A stretch of DNA of 64,000 bases from Stutzerimonas stutzeri (GCF_024451105.1 NZ_JANGEY010000004.1:239813-303812), one strand, 5' to 3'. Positions 35,809 through 46,611 are shown, counted from the stretch's first letter. Program-made: numbers and translations. Notes: generated by a model from the sequence alone, not told the origin.

Positions 35809-37281
35809 ATGCGCAGTGGCAAGCCGTTAGACTACCTGACGCCCATCCGCAGGCCGCTGAGCCCGGACAAGATGAAACGCTACGAGAAATTCGCCGACGA
35901 AATCGCCGAGCTGATCCGCTCCGGCATCCTCGCTCCCGGACAACGGGTGCCCTCGGTGCGCCACGCCAGCCGTACCTACGGGGTCAGCCCGTCGACGGTG
36001 TTCCAGGCCTACTACCTGCTGGAGAGCCGCGGGCTGATCGTCGCCCGGGCACGCTCGGGCTACTTCGTCCGCGAGCTGGCCCGGCGTCCGCTGCCGGAGC
36101 CGGAGATCAGCGCCCGCGAGGCGCAGACCAGCGTGGTCGACGTCAGCGAACTGGTGTTCTCGGTACTCGGCTCGCTGAAGGACCCGGACACCGTGCCGTT
36201 CGGCTCGGCCTTCCCCAGCCCCGACCTGTTCCCCCTCGCCCGCCTGGCACGCTCGATGAGCCACGCGGTGCGCGAACTGGCGCCGCGCGCGGTGATCGCC
36301 GACATGACCGAGGGCAACGCCGACCTGCGCCGGCAGATCGCCCTGCGCTACATGGTCAGCGGGGTGCTGCTGCCGCTGGAGGAACTGGTGATCACCAGCG
36401 GCGCCATGGAGGCGCTCAACCTGTGCCTGCAGTGCGTGACCCGTCCGGGCGACCTGGTGGCCATCGAGGCGCCGGCGTTCTACGCCACCCTGCAGGTATT
36501 GGAACGCCTGGAGCTCAAGGCGGTGGAGATCCCCGTGCACCCGCGCGAGGGCATCGACCTGGCCAGCCTGGAGGCCAGTCTCCAGCAGTTGCCGATCAAG
36601 GCCTGCTGGTTCATGAGCAGCCTGCAGAACCCGCTCGGCGCGAGCATGGACGACGACAAGAAGCGCGCGCTCTACGCGCTGCTGCAGCGTCATCAGGTGC
36701 CGCTGATCGAGGACGACGTCTACGCCGAGCTGTACTTCGGCAGCCAGCCGCCCAAGCCGGTGAAGAGCTTCGACCGCGAGGGCCTGGTGATGCACTGCGG
36801 CTCGTTCTCCAAGTGCCTGGCGCCGGGCTACCGCATCGGCTGGGTGGCCGGCGGGCGCTGGGCCGAGCAGATCCGCCGACTCAAGCTGATGACCACCCTC
36901 TCGCCGTCGGTGCCGGCGCAGGCGGCCATCGCCGACTACCTGCAGCACGGCGGCTACGACCGTCACCTGCGCCGCCTGCGCCATGCGCTGGAGAGCCAGC
37001 AGGCGTCGATGCTCGCCTCGGCGGCGCGGCACTTCCCGGCCAGCACGCGGGTGACCCGGCCGGGCGGCGGCTACTTCCTGTGGTTCGAGTTCCCCGAGCA
37101 GGTCGACTCGCTCAAGCTGTTCCAGCTGGCCCTGGCCCAGGGCATCAGCCTGGCGCCGGGGCCGATCTTCTCGGCCACCCGGCGCTTCGGCAACTGCGCG
37201 CGGCTCAACTACGGCCATCCGTGGGACGCGCAGAGCGAGCGCGCCATGGAAGTGCTCGGGCGCATCATCGCCTCGTTCTGA
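35809..37281 (+). CDS. mpaR: MocR-family (GntR-aminotransferase) regulator, MpaR/PA4132-like
   Basis: The product is 490 residues. An N-terminal GntR winged helix ([44 protein letters not shown], about residues 35-78) is joined to a type I aminotransferase-like domain with the PLP Lys in [15 protein letters not shown]. Such regulators sense PLP-linked ligands and often activate by binding repeated half-sites. Its position between ccoG-like and ccoN-like genes equals PA4132, called MpaR in P. aeruginosa, linked to cyanide response and PQS/anthranilate. GGAG lies before ATG 35809; ATG 35872 is an alternative. The symbol rests on synteny plus family, not on function shown here. Confidence 0.85.
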   Translation: MRSGKPLDYLTPIRRPLSPDKMKRYEKFADEIAELIRSGILAPGQRVPSVRHASRTYGVSPSTVFQAYYLLESRGLIVARARSGYFVRELARRPLPEPEISAREAQTSVVDVSELVFSVLGSLKDPDTVPFGSAFPSPDLFPLARLARSMSHAVRELAPRAVIADMTEGNADLRRQIALRYMVSGVLLPLEELVITSGAMEALNLCLQCVTRPGDLVAIEAPAFYATLQVLERLELKAVEIPVHPREGIDLASLEASLQQLPIKACWFMSSLQNPLGASMDDDKKRALYALLQRHQVPLIEDDVYAELYFGSQPPKPVKSFDREGLVMHCGSFSKCLAPGYRIGWVAGGRWAEQIRRLKLMTTLSPSVPAQAAIADYLQHGGYDRHLRRLRHALESQQASMLASAARHFPASTRVTRPGGGYFLWFEFPEQVDSLKLFQLALAQGISLAPGPIFSATRRFGNCARLNYGHPWDAQSERAMEVLGRIIASF

Positions 37282-37313
37282 TCCGGTCGAATCGCGTCGA
37301 TCTGAGTCTGTTT
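37278..37313 (+). promoter_or_regulatory. Candidate MpaR site and promoter in front of the ccoN-like gene
   Basis: This reads CTGATCCG-N13-GATCTGAG-T-CTGTTT; TGTTTT (37309-37314) acts as -35 and TACAGT (37332-37337) as -10 after 17 bp. The first base group overlaps the stop codon of the mocR-like gene. It leaves a leader of about 55 nt before ATG 37400. Confidence 0.7.
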
Positions 37314-37399
37314 TGCAGCGAACCCGCCTCCTACAGTGTGCAACGTGCCGCGCCTTGCGCCGCGGCCGCCAAGCACCCTGTCAGCAGAAAGGTTTCGAC

Positions 37400-38827
<1,428 letters not shown>

Positions 38828-38833
38828 CCTTTC

Positions 38834-38862
38834 GCCCGGCGCTTCCCGGCGCCGGGCTTTTT
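38834..38862 (+). terminator. Intrinsic terminator after the ccoN-like gene
   Basis: GCCCGGCGC, a 6-nt loop and GCGCCGGGC form a perfect 9-bp stem followed by TTTTTTA. It lies just 19 bp before the ATG of the small Cys-rich gene, whose GGAG follows the T-tract, so expression of that gene must depend on read-through or a promoter I cannot see. Confidence 0.85.
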
Positions 38863-38880
38863 TATTTGCGGAGAATCACC

Positions 38881-39114
38881 ATGACCAACGAACTCTGGCT
38901 GCTGACCTGCGTGACCCTGTTCTTCATCGCCGTGCAGCTCTGCCTGTCCGGCCGGAGCCGGCGCAGCCTGGACGAGGCGACCATGCTGCCGTTCGCCGAC
39001 GATCCCGAGGTGGCCCGGCGCATGGAACAGGCCACCGGGCGCAGCCGTACCGGTTGTGCCTGCCCGGGCACCTGCCGTGGCAACTGCGACGACTGGATCA
39101 GCTTGCGCGCCTGA
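38881..39114 (+). CDS. Small membrane-anchored Cys-rich protein (PA4134-like)
   Basis: The product is 77 residues with one N-terminal transmembrane helix (ELWLLTCVTLFFIAVQLCL), a charged middle (DEATMLPFADDPEVARRMEQATG) and a Cys cluster near the end (TGCACPGTCRGNCDDW). It occupies the place of PA4134 after the orphan ccoN. The Cys cluster suggests metal binding, but the function is unknown. GGAG lies about 9 bp before ATG 38881. Confidence 0.75.
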   Translation: MTNELWLLTCVTLFFIAVQLCLSGRSRRSLDEATMLPFADDPEVARRMEQATGRSRTGCACPGTCRGNCDDWISLRA

Positions 39115-39137
39115 TCCGTACCCCGCCCAAACGCCAA

Positions 39138-39158
39138 CGGCCCGCACAAGGCGGGCCG
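39138..39158. terminator. Hairpin between convergent small gene and madM
   Basis: CGGCCCGC, a 5-nt loop and GCGGGCCG form an 8-bp GC stem in the 68-bp gap between two convergent genes. There is no T-tract, so Rho-independent action is uncertain. Confidence 0.45.
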
Positions 39159-39182
39159 CTGGCACTTCGACATCGTCCGGGA

Positions 39183-39956
39183 TCAGAACAGCGCGCGCAT
39201 CATGAAGTACAGCAGCGACGGGCCGAGCAGGCAGCCGAGGGCGGTGTAGAAGGCCGCGGTCAGGCAGCCGTAGGGCACCAGCCTGGGATCGGTGGCCGCC
39301 AGGCCGCCGGCCACGCCGCTGGTGGTGCCCATCAGGCCGCCGAAGATCACCGCGCTGCGCGGGTTGTTGAGGCCGATGTAGGGCGCGACGAAGGGCGTGG
39401 CGACCATCACCACGATGGCCTTGATCAGGCCGGCGGCGATCGACAGCGCCATCACCTCGGAGCTGGCGCCGATGGCCGCGCCGGTCACCGGGCCGACGAT
39501 GTAGGTCACCGCACCGGCGCCGATGGTGGTCAGGCTGACCGCGTCGGTGTAGCCGAAGGCCAGGGCCACCCCGGCGCCGGCGACGAAGGAGGCAAACACC
39601 CCGACGAACAGCGAGATCACCCCGCTGGCGCCAGCGCGCTTGAGTTCCGCCACGTTGACGCCGAAGGCGGTGGCGATGATCGCGAAGTCGCGCAGCATGG
39701 CACCGCCGAGGATGCCGATGCCGGACAGCAGCGGGATGTCCACCAGACCCTTCTGCCCGCCGGTGTACAGGCCGCCGACGTAGGACAGCACCAGGCCGAG
39801 CAGGATGGCGATGGCCGAGCCGTGCAGGCGGCCGCGGGTCAGCTTGGCCGATGCCCAGTAGGACAGCCACATGGTCGCGCCGATCACGGCGAAGCCGCTG
39901 ATCATGCCGTAGCCGTTGAGTACCTTGGTCAGGGATTCGAGGATCATGGCAATCAC
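39183..39956 (-). CDS. madM: Malonate transporter subunit MadM
   Basis: The product is 257 residues with eight or more hydrophobic helices. It matches MadM, the larger subunit of the MadLM malonate/sodium (or proton) symporter (LTKVLNGYGMISGFAVIGATM at the start, AVIFGGLMGTTSGVAGGLAATDPRLVPYG near the end). It brings malonate in for the decarboxylase encoded upstream. Its start overlaps the madL stop (ATGA, 39953-39956). It is the last gene of the mdc transcript. Confidence 0.93.
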   Translation of the reverse strand: MIAMILESLTKVLNGYGMISGFAVIGATMWLSYWASAKLTRGRLHGSAIAILLGLVLSYVGGLYTGGQKGLVDIPLLSGIGILGGAMLRDFAIIATAFGVNVAELKRAGASGVISLFVGVFASFVAGAGVALAFGYTDAVSLTTIGAGAVTYIVGPVTGAAIGASSEVMALSIAAGLIKAIVVMVATPFVAPYIGLNNPRSAVIFGGLMGTTSGVAGGLAATDPRLVPYGCLTAAFYTALGCLLGPSLLYFMMRALF

Positions 39957-40393
39957 CGTTGGGCGCTGGAGGTGGCAGGGGTTGCGGCGGGGGCGGCAGG
40001 CGTGGCGGGCTTGGCTTCAGGCTCCGGCGCCACCTCGTCCTTGCGGCCGAGGCGGTCGAGTACCGGCACCAGGGCGAAGCTCAGGCTGACCGCGGCCAGG
40101 CCGGCGAGGATCGCCGCCGGGCCGCCGGACAGCGCGCCGACCACGTTCTGCTGGGCGGCCATGGCGACCACGATGGGAATGTAGATAGCGCTCCAGAACT
40201 CGATGCCCTGTTCGGTCTTGGCGCCCAGGGCGCCGCGCTTGTGCAGGTAGCTGCCGCCGAAGATCAAGAGGAGCATGGCGATGCCGACACCGCCGACGTT
40301 GGAGGGCACACCGATAAGCACGCCGAGCAGGTCGCCGACGAACAGGCCGGTCAGCGTGCAGATTGCGAGCAGGGCTACACCGTAGATGATCAT
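39953..40393 (-). CDS. madL: Malonate transporter subunit MadL
   Basis: The product is 146 residues with four hydrophobic helices (IIYGVALLAICTLTGLFVGDLLG, GGVGIAMLLLIFGGSYL, IYIPIVVAMAAQQNVVGAL, ILAGLAAVSLSFALVPVLDRLG) and a Pro/Ala-rich tail. It pairs with MadM. AAAGGA lies 8 bp before ATG 40393. About 55 bp separate it from mdcH, the largest gap in the operon. Confidence 0.92.
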   Translation of the reverse strand: MIIYGVALLAICTLTGLFVGDLLGVLIGVPSNVGGVGIAMLLLIFGGSYLHKRGALGAKTEQGIEFWSAIYIPIVVAMAAQQNVVGALSGGPAAILAGLAAVSLSFALVPVLDRLGRKDEVAPEPEAKPATPAAPAATPATSSAQR

Positions 40394-40449
40394 TGTTGTT
40401 GTCCTTTGATGGATCGAAGTTGTTGTTCTTGTACTTCGCGAGGGGGCTG

Positions 40450-41385
40450 TCAGCGGTCGGCGCAGCCCTCCTCGCGCAGTAGCGCGACCAGGGTGTCGAG
40501 ACGGGCGCCCTGGAAGGCAGCCACGGTTCCCTGTCTCATGACCCGCCGCGCCAGTCCGCTGAGGACCGTGCCCGGGGGCATTTCGATGTGCAGGCGCGCG
40601 CCGCGTTCCCAGGCGTTGCGCAGGGTGCCCTGCCAGTCGACCAGGCGGCACATGTTGAAGGCCAGGTCGTCGCGCAGGGCGCTCGGCTCCATGACCAGGC
40701 GCGCCGAGCTGCTGCTGAGATAGCGCAGCGCCGGACGACGCAGCTCCACCTGGGCGAAGGCGGCGGCCAGTTGCGCGGCGGGTGCGTCGAGCAGCGCGCA
40801 GTGCGAGGGCACGCTGACCGCCAGGCGCTTGACCGCGCCGGCGCCGAGGGCGCGGGCCCGCTCGCCCACCGCCGCCATGGCCGCCTCGCTGCCGGCGATC
40901 ACCAGCTGGTTGGCGGCGTTGACGTTGGCCAGGAACACCGGGCTGTCCACGCCGTGGACCTCGGCCAGCAGCGCTTCGACGGTCGAACGCTCCAGGCCCA
41001 TGATCGCGGTCATCCCGTAGCCGCTCGGCCAGGCGCGTTCCATCAGTTCGCCGCGCAGGGCGACCAGCCGCACCGCGTCGCCGAATGCCAGCGCCCCGGC
41101 GGTCACCGCCGCGGCCCAGGCGCCGATCGACAGCCCGGCCACGTAGTCCGGCCGCGCGCCGCGTGCCAGCAGCAGGCGGGCGCAGGATACCCCGGCGAGC
41201 AGCAGGCACAGCTGCACGGCGCGGGTGGAACGCAAGGCTTTCTCACTATCCAGCGCCAGCACGTCCTCGTCCAGCACCGCACTGGCCTCGCGCAGACAGG
41301 CGGCGACCTCGGGTGCGTCCGGCAACTGGTGGAGCATGCCCGGCTGCTGGGCGCCCTGGCCGGGGAAGGCGAACAGACTGCTCAT
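40450..41385 (-). CDS. mdcH: Malonyl transferase MdcH (epsilon subunit)
   Basis: The product is 311 residues with an acyltransferase fold like FabD: FAFPGQGAQQPGM at the start, the nucleophile Ser in GLSIGAW and the His in SVPSHCALL. MdcH moves a malonyl group onto the acyl carrier MdcC to prime the decarboxylase. A strong AGGAGGTGGAGG precedes ATG 41385, and the start overlaps the mdcG stop (ATGA). Confidence 0.93.
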   Translation of the reverse strand: MSSLFAFPGQGAQQPGMLHQLPDAPEVAACLREASAVLDEDVLALDSEKALRSTRAVQLCLLLAGVSCARLLLARGARPDYVAGLSIGAWAAAVTAGALAFGDAVRLVALRGELMERAWPSGYGMTAIMGLERSTVEALLAEVHGVDSPVFLANVNAANQLVIAGSEAAMAAVGERARALGAGAVKRLAVSVPSHCALLDAPAAQLAAAFAQVELRRPALRYLSSSSARLVMEPSALRDDLAFNMCRLVDWQGTLRNAWERGARLHIEMPPGTVLSGLARRVMRQGTVAAFQGARLDTLVALLREEGCADR

Positions 41386-42008
41386 GCCTCCACCTCCTGC
41401 CACGGGTCGCGCACCAGACGCGGGCCCTGCTCGGTCTTGAGCAGCACCTGCGGCGCCGGCCCCGCCCACTCGCGCAGGGCGATGGCCCCAAGCGGGGTCT
41501 CCAGTTGCAGGTCGACCCGGCACAGGGCGCGGTCGAGCAGGCCCAGCAATTCTGCGGCAGCGCCGCGCTCCAGCGGCTGCGGCGCGCGCAGCAGCAGGTC
41601 GAGGTCGCTGTTGGCGTGCAGCACTTGCGCCCCGCTGGCCAGTTGGTAGCCGGCGCCGCCGGTGACGCCCCAGGCGAGATCCAGGGCGTCCAGCTGCGGC
41701 GTCAGCCAGGCCAGCGCACGCAGGGCCGGCCAGGCGTCCTGCCCTGCCCCGCCGCCGGTCAGTTGCTCCGGCGCCACGCGGCGGCGGATCGCCGCCAGCG
41801 GCATCCAGCTGGCATGGCGCTGCTCGCGGCCACGCCCGCGCACGCCCACCGCGACCTGGCCCTGCGGTGCCGGGCCGCGGCGCACCACCACCGGCAGGCC
41901 GGCGGCGAGCACCTCGCGCGCCCAGTCCGGCGCAGCGGCGTCGAGCTGCGCGGGGTGCATGCCCCAGAGCAGGTCGTGGGCTAGCGGCTGGCAGTCGATG
42001 GCAGGCAT
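41382..42008 (-). CDS. mdcG: Phosphoribosyl-dephospho-CoA transferase MdcG
   Basis: The product is 208 residues. It attaches the prosthetic group (phosphoribosyl-dephospho-CoA) to the Ser of MdcC. A nucleotidyltransferase-type acidic motif is seen in NSDLDLLL, together with RHASWMPLAAIRRR. The length fits the family. Its stop overlaps mdcH by 4 bp. Confidence 0.92.
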   Translation of the reverse strand: MPAIDCQPLAHDLLWGMHPAQLDAAAPDWAREVLAAGLPVVVRRGPAPQGQVAVGVRGRGREQRHASWMPLAAIRRRVAPEQLTGGGAGQDAWPALRALAWLTPQLDALDLAWGVTGGAGYQLASGAQVLHANSDLDLLLRAPQPLERGAAAELLGLLDRALCRVDLQLETPLGAIALREWAGPAPQVLLKTEQGPRLVRDPWQEVEA

Positions 42009-42024
42009 GGGCAGCTCCTCCCGC

Positions 42025-42831
42025 TTACCACTGCGCGCGCAGCAGCTCGCGCACGCGCTGCGAGGCGGCGCGGTTGGTGGCGCCGAGGCGGCCGCGCAGA
42101 TCCGAGCCCTTGCTGCGGATGTCGGCCTGTGCCTGTTCCAGGCAGGCCTGCAACCGCGCCAGGTCGTCGCCCTGCGGCGCCTCGATGGCGTCCACGCTCA
42201 GGGTTTCCCAGAGCAGGCCGAGGCTGGCGTAGCTGTCGAGGTCGTAGGCCATCGGCGGCACCTTGGCGGCCAGCGCCTCCAGTTCGTCGACGCTGCGCAG
42301 GGTGACCCGCGCGGCGGACTCCTTGCCCATGGCGTGGACCATCACCCCCGGATCGCGCAGGGCGACGATGCGGTTGGCCTGGTAGCCGTGGGCGAGGAAG
42401 GCGCCGGACATGGCCTTGCCGACCAGCAGGGCGATCACCGGATGGCCGGCCAGGCGGGCGCGGGCGTAGCCGTCCACCGCGCCGGCCAGTGCCTGGTGGA
42501 TGCCGAGGGCTTCCTCGCGGCGGCCGTAGGCCTGGCTGGGCACGTCGACAACGGCGACCACCGCGCGCTTCACTGCGGCATCGCGGTCGGCGGCGATCAC
42601 CTCGTCCAGCGCGCGGCCGAGGCTCCAGCCTTCGAGCAGGCCGACCTCGCCGCCGCGGGCACGCGGGAAGCGGTTGGCCGCATCCGGCACCACGGCGAGG
42701 TAGCGGGCCGGCTGGCCGCCAAGGCTGGCGTCGACCACACGCACCGAGGCGGGGTAGCCGGGCTGCTCGGCGGCGTTGCCGGTCAGGGCGCGCAGCCAGT
42801 TCAGGCCGCGTTGCGAAAGGACGGTGCTCAT
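42025..42831 (-). CDS. mdcE: Malonate decarboxylase gamma subunit MdcE
   Basis: The product is 268 residues and forms the carboxylase-like core together with MdcD that removes CO2 from malonyl-S-MdcC. The crotonase-like fold is suggested by VAVVDVPSQAYGRREEALG, LLVGKAMSGAFLAHGYQANRI and VMVHAMGKESAARVT. The start overlaps the mdcD stop (ATGA), coupling the two subunits. Confidence 0.93.
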   Translation of the reverse strand: MSTVLSQRGLNWLRALTGNAAEQPGYPASVRVVDASLGGQPARYLAVVPDAANRFPRARGGEVGLLEGWSLGRALDEVIAADRDAAVKRAVVAVVDVPSQAYGRREEALGIHQALAGAVDGYARARLAGHPVIALLVGKAMSGAFLAHGYQANRIVALRDPGVMVHAMGKESAARVTLRSVDELEALAAKVPPMAYDLDSYASLGLLWETLSVDAIEAPQGDDLARLQACLEQAQADIRSKGSDLRGRLGATNRAASQRVRELLRAQW

Positions 42832-43679
42832 GCCTGGTCTCCTTGGTAGAGGGCGCGCACGGAGGCGGCGTCGGCCTGCGGTGCCGCGTCGAAGCGCGCC
42901 AGCAGGTCGAGGAAGCGGGCGTACTGGCGGCTGCGCGGCAGGGCGTCGCCGGGCTGGGCGAGGGTTTGCAGCAGGCGCGCGCGGATCGTCTCGACCTCGT
43001 CGGCGACGTAGGCGTCGACCAGACCGCAGGCGAAGCGCTGCTCGCCGCCGGTGAGGCTCCAGATGAACGGGCGGTCGCGCGAGTCGTACTCGTCGAGGCC
43101 GGCTTCCTGCTCGATCACCTGCGGGCCGTTGAGGCCCAGGCGCGCCTCGCGGGTGACCAGCAGGTGGCTGCACAGCGCGGCGGCGATCGACATGCCGCCG
43201 AAGCAGCCCACCGGGCCGGCGACCACGCCGATCACCGGCTGGTACTGGCGCAGCTCGACGATGGCGGCCTGCACCTCGGCGATGGCCGCGAGGCCCAGGT
43301 TGGCCTCCTGCAGGCGCACGCCGCCGGTCTCCAGCAGCAGCACGGCGCAGGTGGGGATGCCGTTGCGGTTGTCCTCGGCGGCCAGTTCCAGCGCGCCGGC
43401 CAGCTTGGCGCCGCCGACCTCGCCGAGGCTGCCGCCCTGGAAGTTGCCCTCGATGGCGGCGATCACCGCCGGGCGACCGCCGAGGCTGCCCTTGGCCACC
43501 ACCACGCCGTCGTCGGCCTGGGCGACGATGCCCTGGGGCTCCAGCCACGGCGACTTGACCCGGGCGAAGGGGTCGAGCAGCTCGCGCATGCTGCCCTGAT
43601 CGAGCAGCGCGGCGGCGCGCTGACGGGCGCCGAGTTCGACGAAGCTGCGACTGTGCAGCAGTGCATTCAGGTCAGACAT
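42828..43679 (-). CDS. mdcD: Malonate decarboxylase beta subunit MdcD
   Basis: The product is 283 residues, homologous to acetyl-CoA carboxylase beta-type carboxyltransferases: VVAKGSLGGRPAVIAAIEGNF split by GGSLGEVGGAKLAGALELA, then GVVAGPVGCFGGMSIAAALC and GEQRFACGLVDAYV. It is the partner of MdcE in the decarboxylase core. The start overlaps the end of mdcC by 8 bp. Confidence 0.94.
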   Translation of the reverse strand: MSDLNALLHSRSFVELGARQRAAALLDQGSMRELLDPFARVKSPWLEPQGIVAQADDGVVVAKGSLGGRPAVIAAIEGNFQGGSLGEVGGAKLAGALELAAEDNRNGIPTCAVLLLETGGVRLQEANLGLAAIAEVQAAIVELRQYQPVIGVVAGPVGCFGGMSIAAALCSHLLVTREARLGLNGPQVIEQEAGLDEYDSRDRPFIWSLTGGEQRFACGLVDAYVADEVETIRARLLQTLAQPGDALPRSRQYARFLDLLARFDAAPQADAASVRALYQGDQA

Positions 43680-43971
43680 CGCTCACCTCCTCCAGCGCCT
43701 GCTCCAGACGCAGCCGCACCACACCGGGGGTGGCGCCGAAATCGTGGATATCGACGTTCAGGGCCGGCGGGTTGCCACCGGCGAACATGCGCTCGAACAG
43801 GTGGCGCCAGCGCTCGGCGCTGCCGTTCACCGAGGTGACCACCTGGATGCTCAGGGTGCCGGCCTGGCCGGGTTCGAGCAGCACTTCCAGATCGCCGGAG
43901 CCGACGCAGCCCACCTGGGCGCGCCGGCTTACCGGCAGGCCGGCGGGGAAGGCAAAGGACAGGGTTTCCAT
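43672..43971 (-). CDS. mdcC: Malonate decarboxylase acyl carrier protein MdcC (delta subunit)
   Basis: The product is 99 residues. It carries the 2'-(5''-triphosphoribosyl)-3'-dephospho-CoA prosthetic group on the Ser in CVGSGDLEVLLEP. Acetyl and malonyl groups are shuttled on its thiol. ATG 43971 lies 2 bp after the mdcB stop, and the gene overlaps mdcD by 8 bp. Confidence 0.94.
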   Translation of the reverse strand: METLSFAFPAGLPVSRRAQVGCVGSGDLEVLLEPGQAGTLSIQVVTSVNGSAERWRHLFERMFAGGNPPALNVDIHDFGATPGVVRLRLEQALEEVSDV

Positions 43972-43973
43972 GT

Positions 43974-44849
43974 TCACAGGCTCCCAATCTGCGCCCGGAG
44001 CTGCGGCTCCAGGCGGTCGAGGAATAAAGTCGCGGCGAGCAGATCGGCTGCACCGCCGGGCGAGGCATTCAACCTCAAGAGATGGCATTCGAGATCCTTG
44101 AGCCGCCGGCGGCCGGCCAGGCTGGCGCTGCCGCCGGCCTCGAGCACTGCGCGGGCGCCGTCCTGCATGCAGGCCAGCCCCTCGGGGCCGGCGCGGTGCA
44201 GCACGCAGGTGTCGTCGAGCTGGGCCATGATCGCCAGCAGCGCATCCAGGCGGGCGTGGCTTTCGCCGGCGCCGGCGGCGCGGCTGCGCTTGAGCTGCGG
44301 CAGGCCGTGGTGCAGCGCGCCGGGGAAGCCGGCCTGGGCCTCGGCGCGGGCGCCGCCGACGCCGTAGCGCTGGCGCACCCGCTCGCCGTTGCTCGGAGTG
44401 CGCTGCGGCACATGACGATCCTCCAGCCGCGCCAGGCGTGCGGCGCGCAGGGTCACGCCTGCCGCGCTCGGCCGCGCTTCCTGGGCGGCGGCGGTGACCA
44501 GCAGGCCCAGCGCCCAGATCGCCCCGCGGTGGGTGTTGACCCCGCCGGTGACCGCGAGCATCTGCGCCTCGCCGTCGCGGCCGAGGCGGCCGAGGGTCTC
44601 GCGCAGGGCCACATCGACCCGCCCGGCTTTCTCGCCGGCGGCGGCCATGGCGTGGAAGGTGGCCCACAGCGACCAGGCCGAGGCGTGCATCAGCTCCAGG
44701 CTGAGATCCTGATGGGCGCCGCTGCCGCGGCGGTCGACCAGCGCCGGCTTGGGCGACAGCTCGACCTCGTCGATCAGCGCCTCGACGGCGAGATCGGCGA
44801 GCGCCTCGGCCAGGCTCAGGCGCGGGCGAACGGCAATCTGTGCGTTCAT
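43974..44849 (-). CDS. mdcB: Triphosphoribosyl-dephospho-CoA synthase MdcB
   Basis: The product is 291 residues. It makes the prosthetic group precursor from ATP and dephospho-CoA; MdcG then attaches it to MdcC. Family motifs visible are [31 protein letters not shown] and [10 protein letters not shown]. The start codon overlaps the stop of mdcA (TGATG). The same frame stays open far upstream into mdcA, but that part is not coding. Confidence 0.92.
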   Translation of the reverse strand: MNAQIAVRPRLSLAEALADLAVEALIDEVELSPKPALVDRRGSGAHQDLSLELMHASAWSLWATFHAMAAAGEKAGRVDVALRETLGRLGRDGEAQMLAVTGGVNTHRGAIWALGLLVTAAAQEARPSAAGVTLRAARLARLEDRHVPQRTPSNGERVRQRYGVGGARAEAQAGFPGALHHGLPQLKRSRAAGAGESHARLDALLAIMAQLDDTCVLHRAGPEGLACMQDGARAVLEAGGSASLAGRRRLKDLECHLLRLNASPGGAADLLAATLFLDRLEPQLRAQIGSL

Positions 44850-46510
44850 CACCAGCTCCTGAACTTGGCAGGCGGGTTGTAGAGGCCACCGGACCAGTCG
44901 ACCAGCTCGGCGATGCTCTTGGCGGCGAGCAGCTCGCGGCTGGCTTCGGTGCGGCGGATGCCGAGATCCTCCGGCAGGGCGATCAGCCCCTCGCGGCGCA
45001 TGCGTTCGGTGTCTTTCGGGTCGTGGCGCAGGCCGATGCTGGTGACCCCGGCCACCGCGGCGATCATCGCCTGGCGCTCCTCCAGCGAGCGCGCCTTGTA
45101 CAGGTAGGCGATGCCCTCCTCGGTGAGCAGGTGGGTGACGTCGTCGCCGTAGATCATCACCGGCGCCAGCGGCATGCCGACCTTGCGCGCCACCTCCACC
45201 GCGTCGAGCTGCTCGACGAAGGTCGGTTTGCCGCCCTCCTGGTAGGTCTCGACCATCTGCACCACCAGCTTCTTGCCGCGTTCGAGCAGCGTCACCGGCT
45301 CGGTCATGTCCAGCCAGGCCGGGGTGGCGTGACGGCGGCCACGCGGGTCGTGGCCCATGTTCGGCGCGCCGCCGAAGCCGGCCAGGCGGCCGCGGGTGAC
45401 GGTGGAGGAATGGCCGTCGCCATCCACCTGCAACGTGGCGCCGATGAACAGGTCGACCGCGTACTGGCCGGCCAGCTGACACATCATGCGGTTGGAGCGC
45501 AGCGAGCCGTCGCGGCCGGTGAAGAACACGTCCGGGCGTGCCGCCACGTAGTTCTCCATGCCCAGCTCGGTGCCGAAGCAGTGCACGCTTTCCACCCAGC
45601 CGGTCTCGATGGCCGGGATCAGGGTCGGGTGCGGGTTGAGCGTCCAGTTGCGGCAGATCTTGCCCTTGAGGCCGAGGCGCTCGCCGTAGGTCGGCAGGAT
45701 CAGCTCGATGGCCGCGGTGTTGAAGCCGATGCCGTGGTTGAGCGACTGCACCTTGTGCTTCTCGTAGATGCCGCGGATCGCCATCATCGCCATCAGCACG
45801 TGCACCGGCTTGATGTGGCGCGGATCGCGGGTGAACAGCGGCTCGATGTAGAACGGCTTGTCGGCCTGCACCACGAAGTCGACCCAGCTGGCCGGGATGT
45901 CCACGCGCGGCAGGTCGCGCACGTCGTCGACGATCTCGTTGACCTGGACGATGACGATGCCGTCGCTGAACGCCGCCGCCTCGACCAGCGCCGGGGTGTC
46001 CTCGGTGCTCGGCCCGGTGTAGATGTTGCCCGCGCGGTCGGCGATGAAGCCGGCCACCAGGGCGACGTTGGGAATCAGGTCGACCAGCAGGCGCGAGTAC
46101 AGCTCGATGTAGGTATGGATGGCGCCGACTTCGAGCAGGCCGTCCTCCATCAGTTGGCCGATACGCAGACTCTGCGGGCCAGCGAAGGAGAAGTCCAGCT
46201 TGCGGGCGATGCCGCGCTCGAACAGGTCCAGATGCTCGCTGCGACTGACGCTCGGCATGATCATGTGCAGATCGTGCAGGCGGCCCGGATCGGCCTTGGC
46301 CAGCGAGCGGGACAGGAAGTCGGCCTGCTTCTGGTTGTTGCCTTCCAGCACCACGCGATCGCCGGGGGCGAGCAGCGCTTCCAGGGCGGCGACGATCCTG
46401 TCGGTCGGCAGGACCACGCCGTCGGCCAGCTGGCGCACCTGGGCGAGGCGGCGCTGCTTCTCGCTGCGCCGGCGCGACCACTGCGGCGGGGGGGAAATTG
46501 TTGTTGTCAT
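44849..46510 (-). CDS. mdcA: Malonate decarboxylase alpha subunit MdcA
   Basis: The product is 553 residues. It is the acyl-carrier-protein transferase (CoA-transferase fold) that exchanges acetyl for malonyl on MdcC. Recognisable stretches are [21 protein letters not shown] (split), [20 protein letters not shown] and [27 protein letters not shown] 46510 opens the mdcABCDEGH-madLM operon, which is fully overlapped or nearly so down to mdcH. An upstream in-frame start at 46576 lies within the promoter region and is rejected. Confidence 0.95.
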   Translation of the reverse strand: MTTTISPPPQWSRRRSEKQRRLAQVRQLADGVVLPTDRIVAALEALLAPGDRVVLEGNNQKQADFLSRSLAKADPGRLHDLHMIMPSVSRSEHLDLFERGIARKLDFSFAGPQSLRIGQLMEDGLLEVGAIHTYIELYSRLLVDLIPNVALVAGFIADRAGNIYTGPSTEDTPALVEAAAFSDGIVIVQVNEIVDDVRDLPRVDIPASWVDFVVQADKPFYIEPLFTRDPRHIKPVHVLMAMMAIRGIYEKHKVQSLNHGIGFNTAAIELILPTYGERLGLKGKICRNWTLNPHPTLIPAIETGWVESVHCFGTELGMENYVAARPDVFFTGRDGSLRSNRMMCQLAGQYAVDLFIGATLQVDGDGHSSTVTRGRLAGFGGAPNMGHDPRGRRHATPAWLDMTEPVTLLERGKKLVVQMVETYQEGGKPTFVEQLDAVEVARKVGMPLAPVMIYGDDVTHLLTEEGIAYLYKARSLEERQAMIAAVAGVTSIGLRHDPKDTERMRREGLIALPEDLGIRRTEASRELLAAKSIAELVDWSGGLYNPPAKFRSW

Positions 46511-46588
46511 GGCTACTCCACGAGGTTCCGCTGTCGTGGAGTCACGGTAGGGGTCGGCGAGGGGGCGTTCAATCAAGCTCGGCGGTCG

Positions 46589-46611
46589 ATCGTTACTCCA
46601 AGGTTAACGAT
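46589..46611 (-). promoter_or_regulatory. LysR-type dyad upstream of mdcA, candidate MdcR operator
   Basis: ATCGTTA-N9-TAACGAT is a perfect 7-bp inverted repeat containing a T-N11-A core. It lies 79-101 bp upstream of the mdcA ATG, where a LysR activator would bind. The remainder of the 320-bp gap between mdcA and the LuxR-type gene (46511-46830) shows no gene. MdcR as the ligand is inference. Confidence 0.55.
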
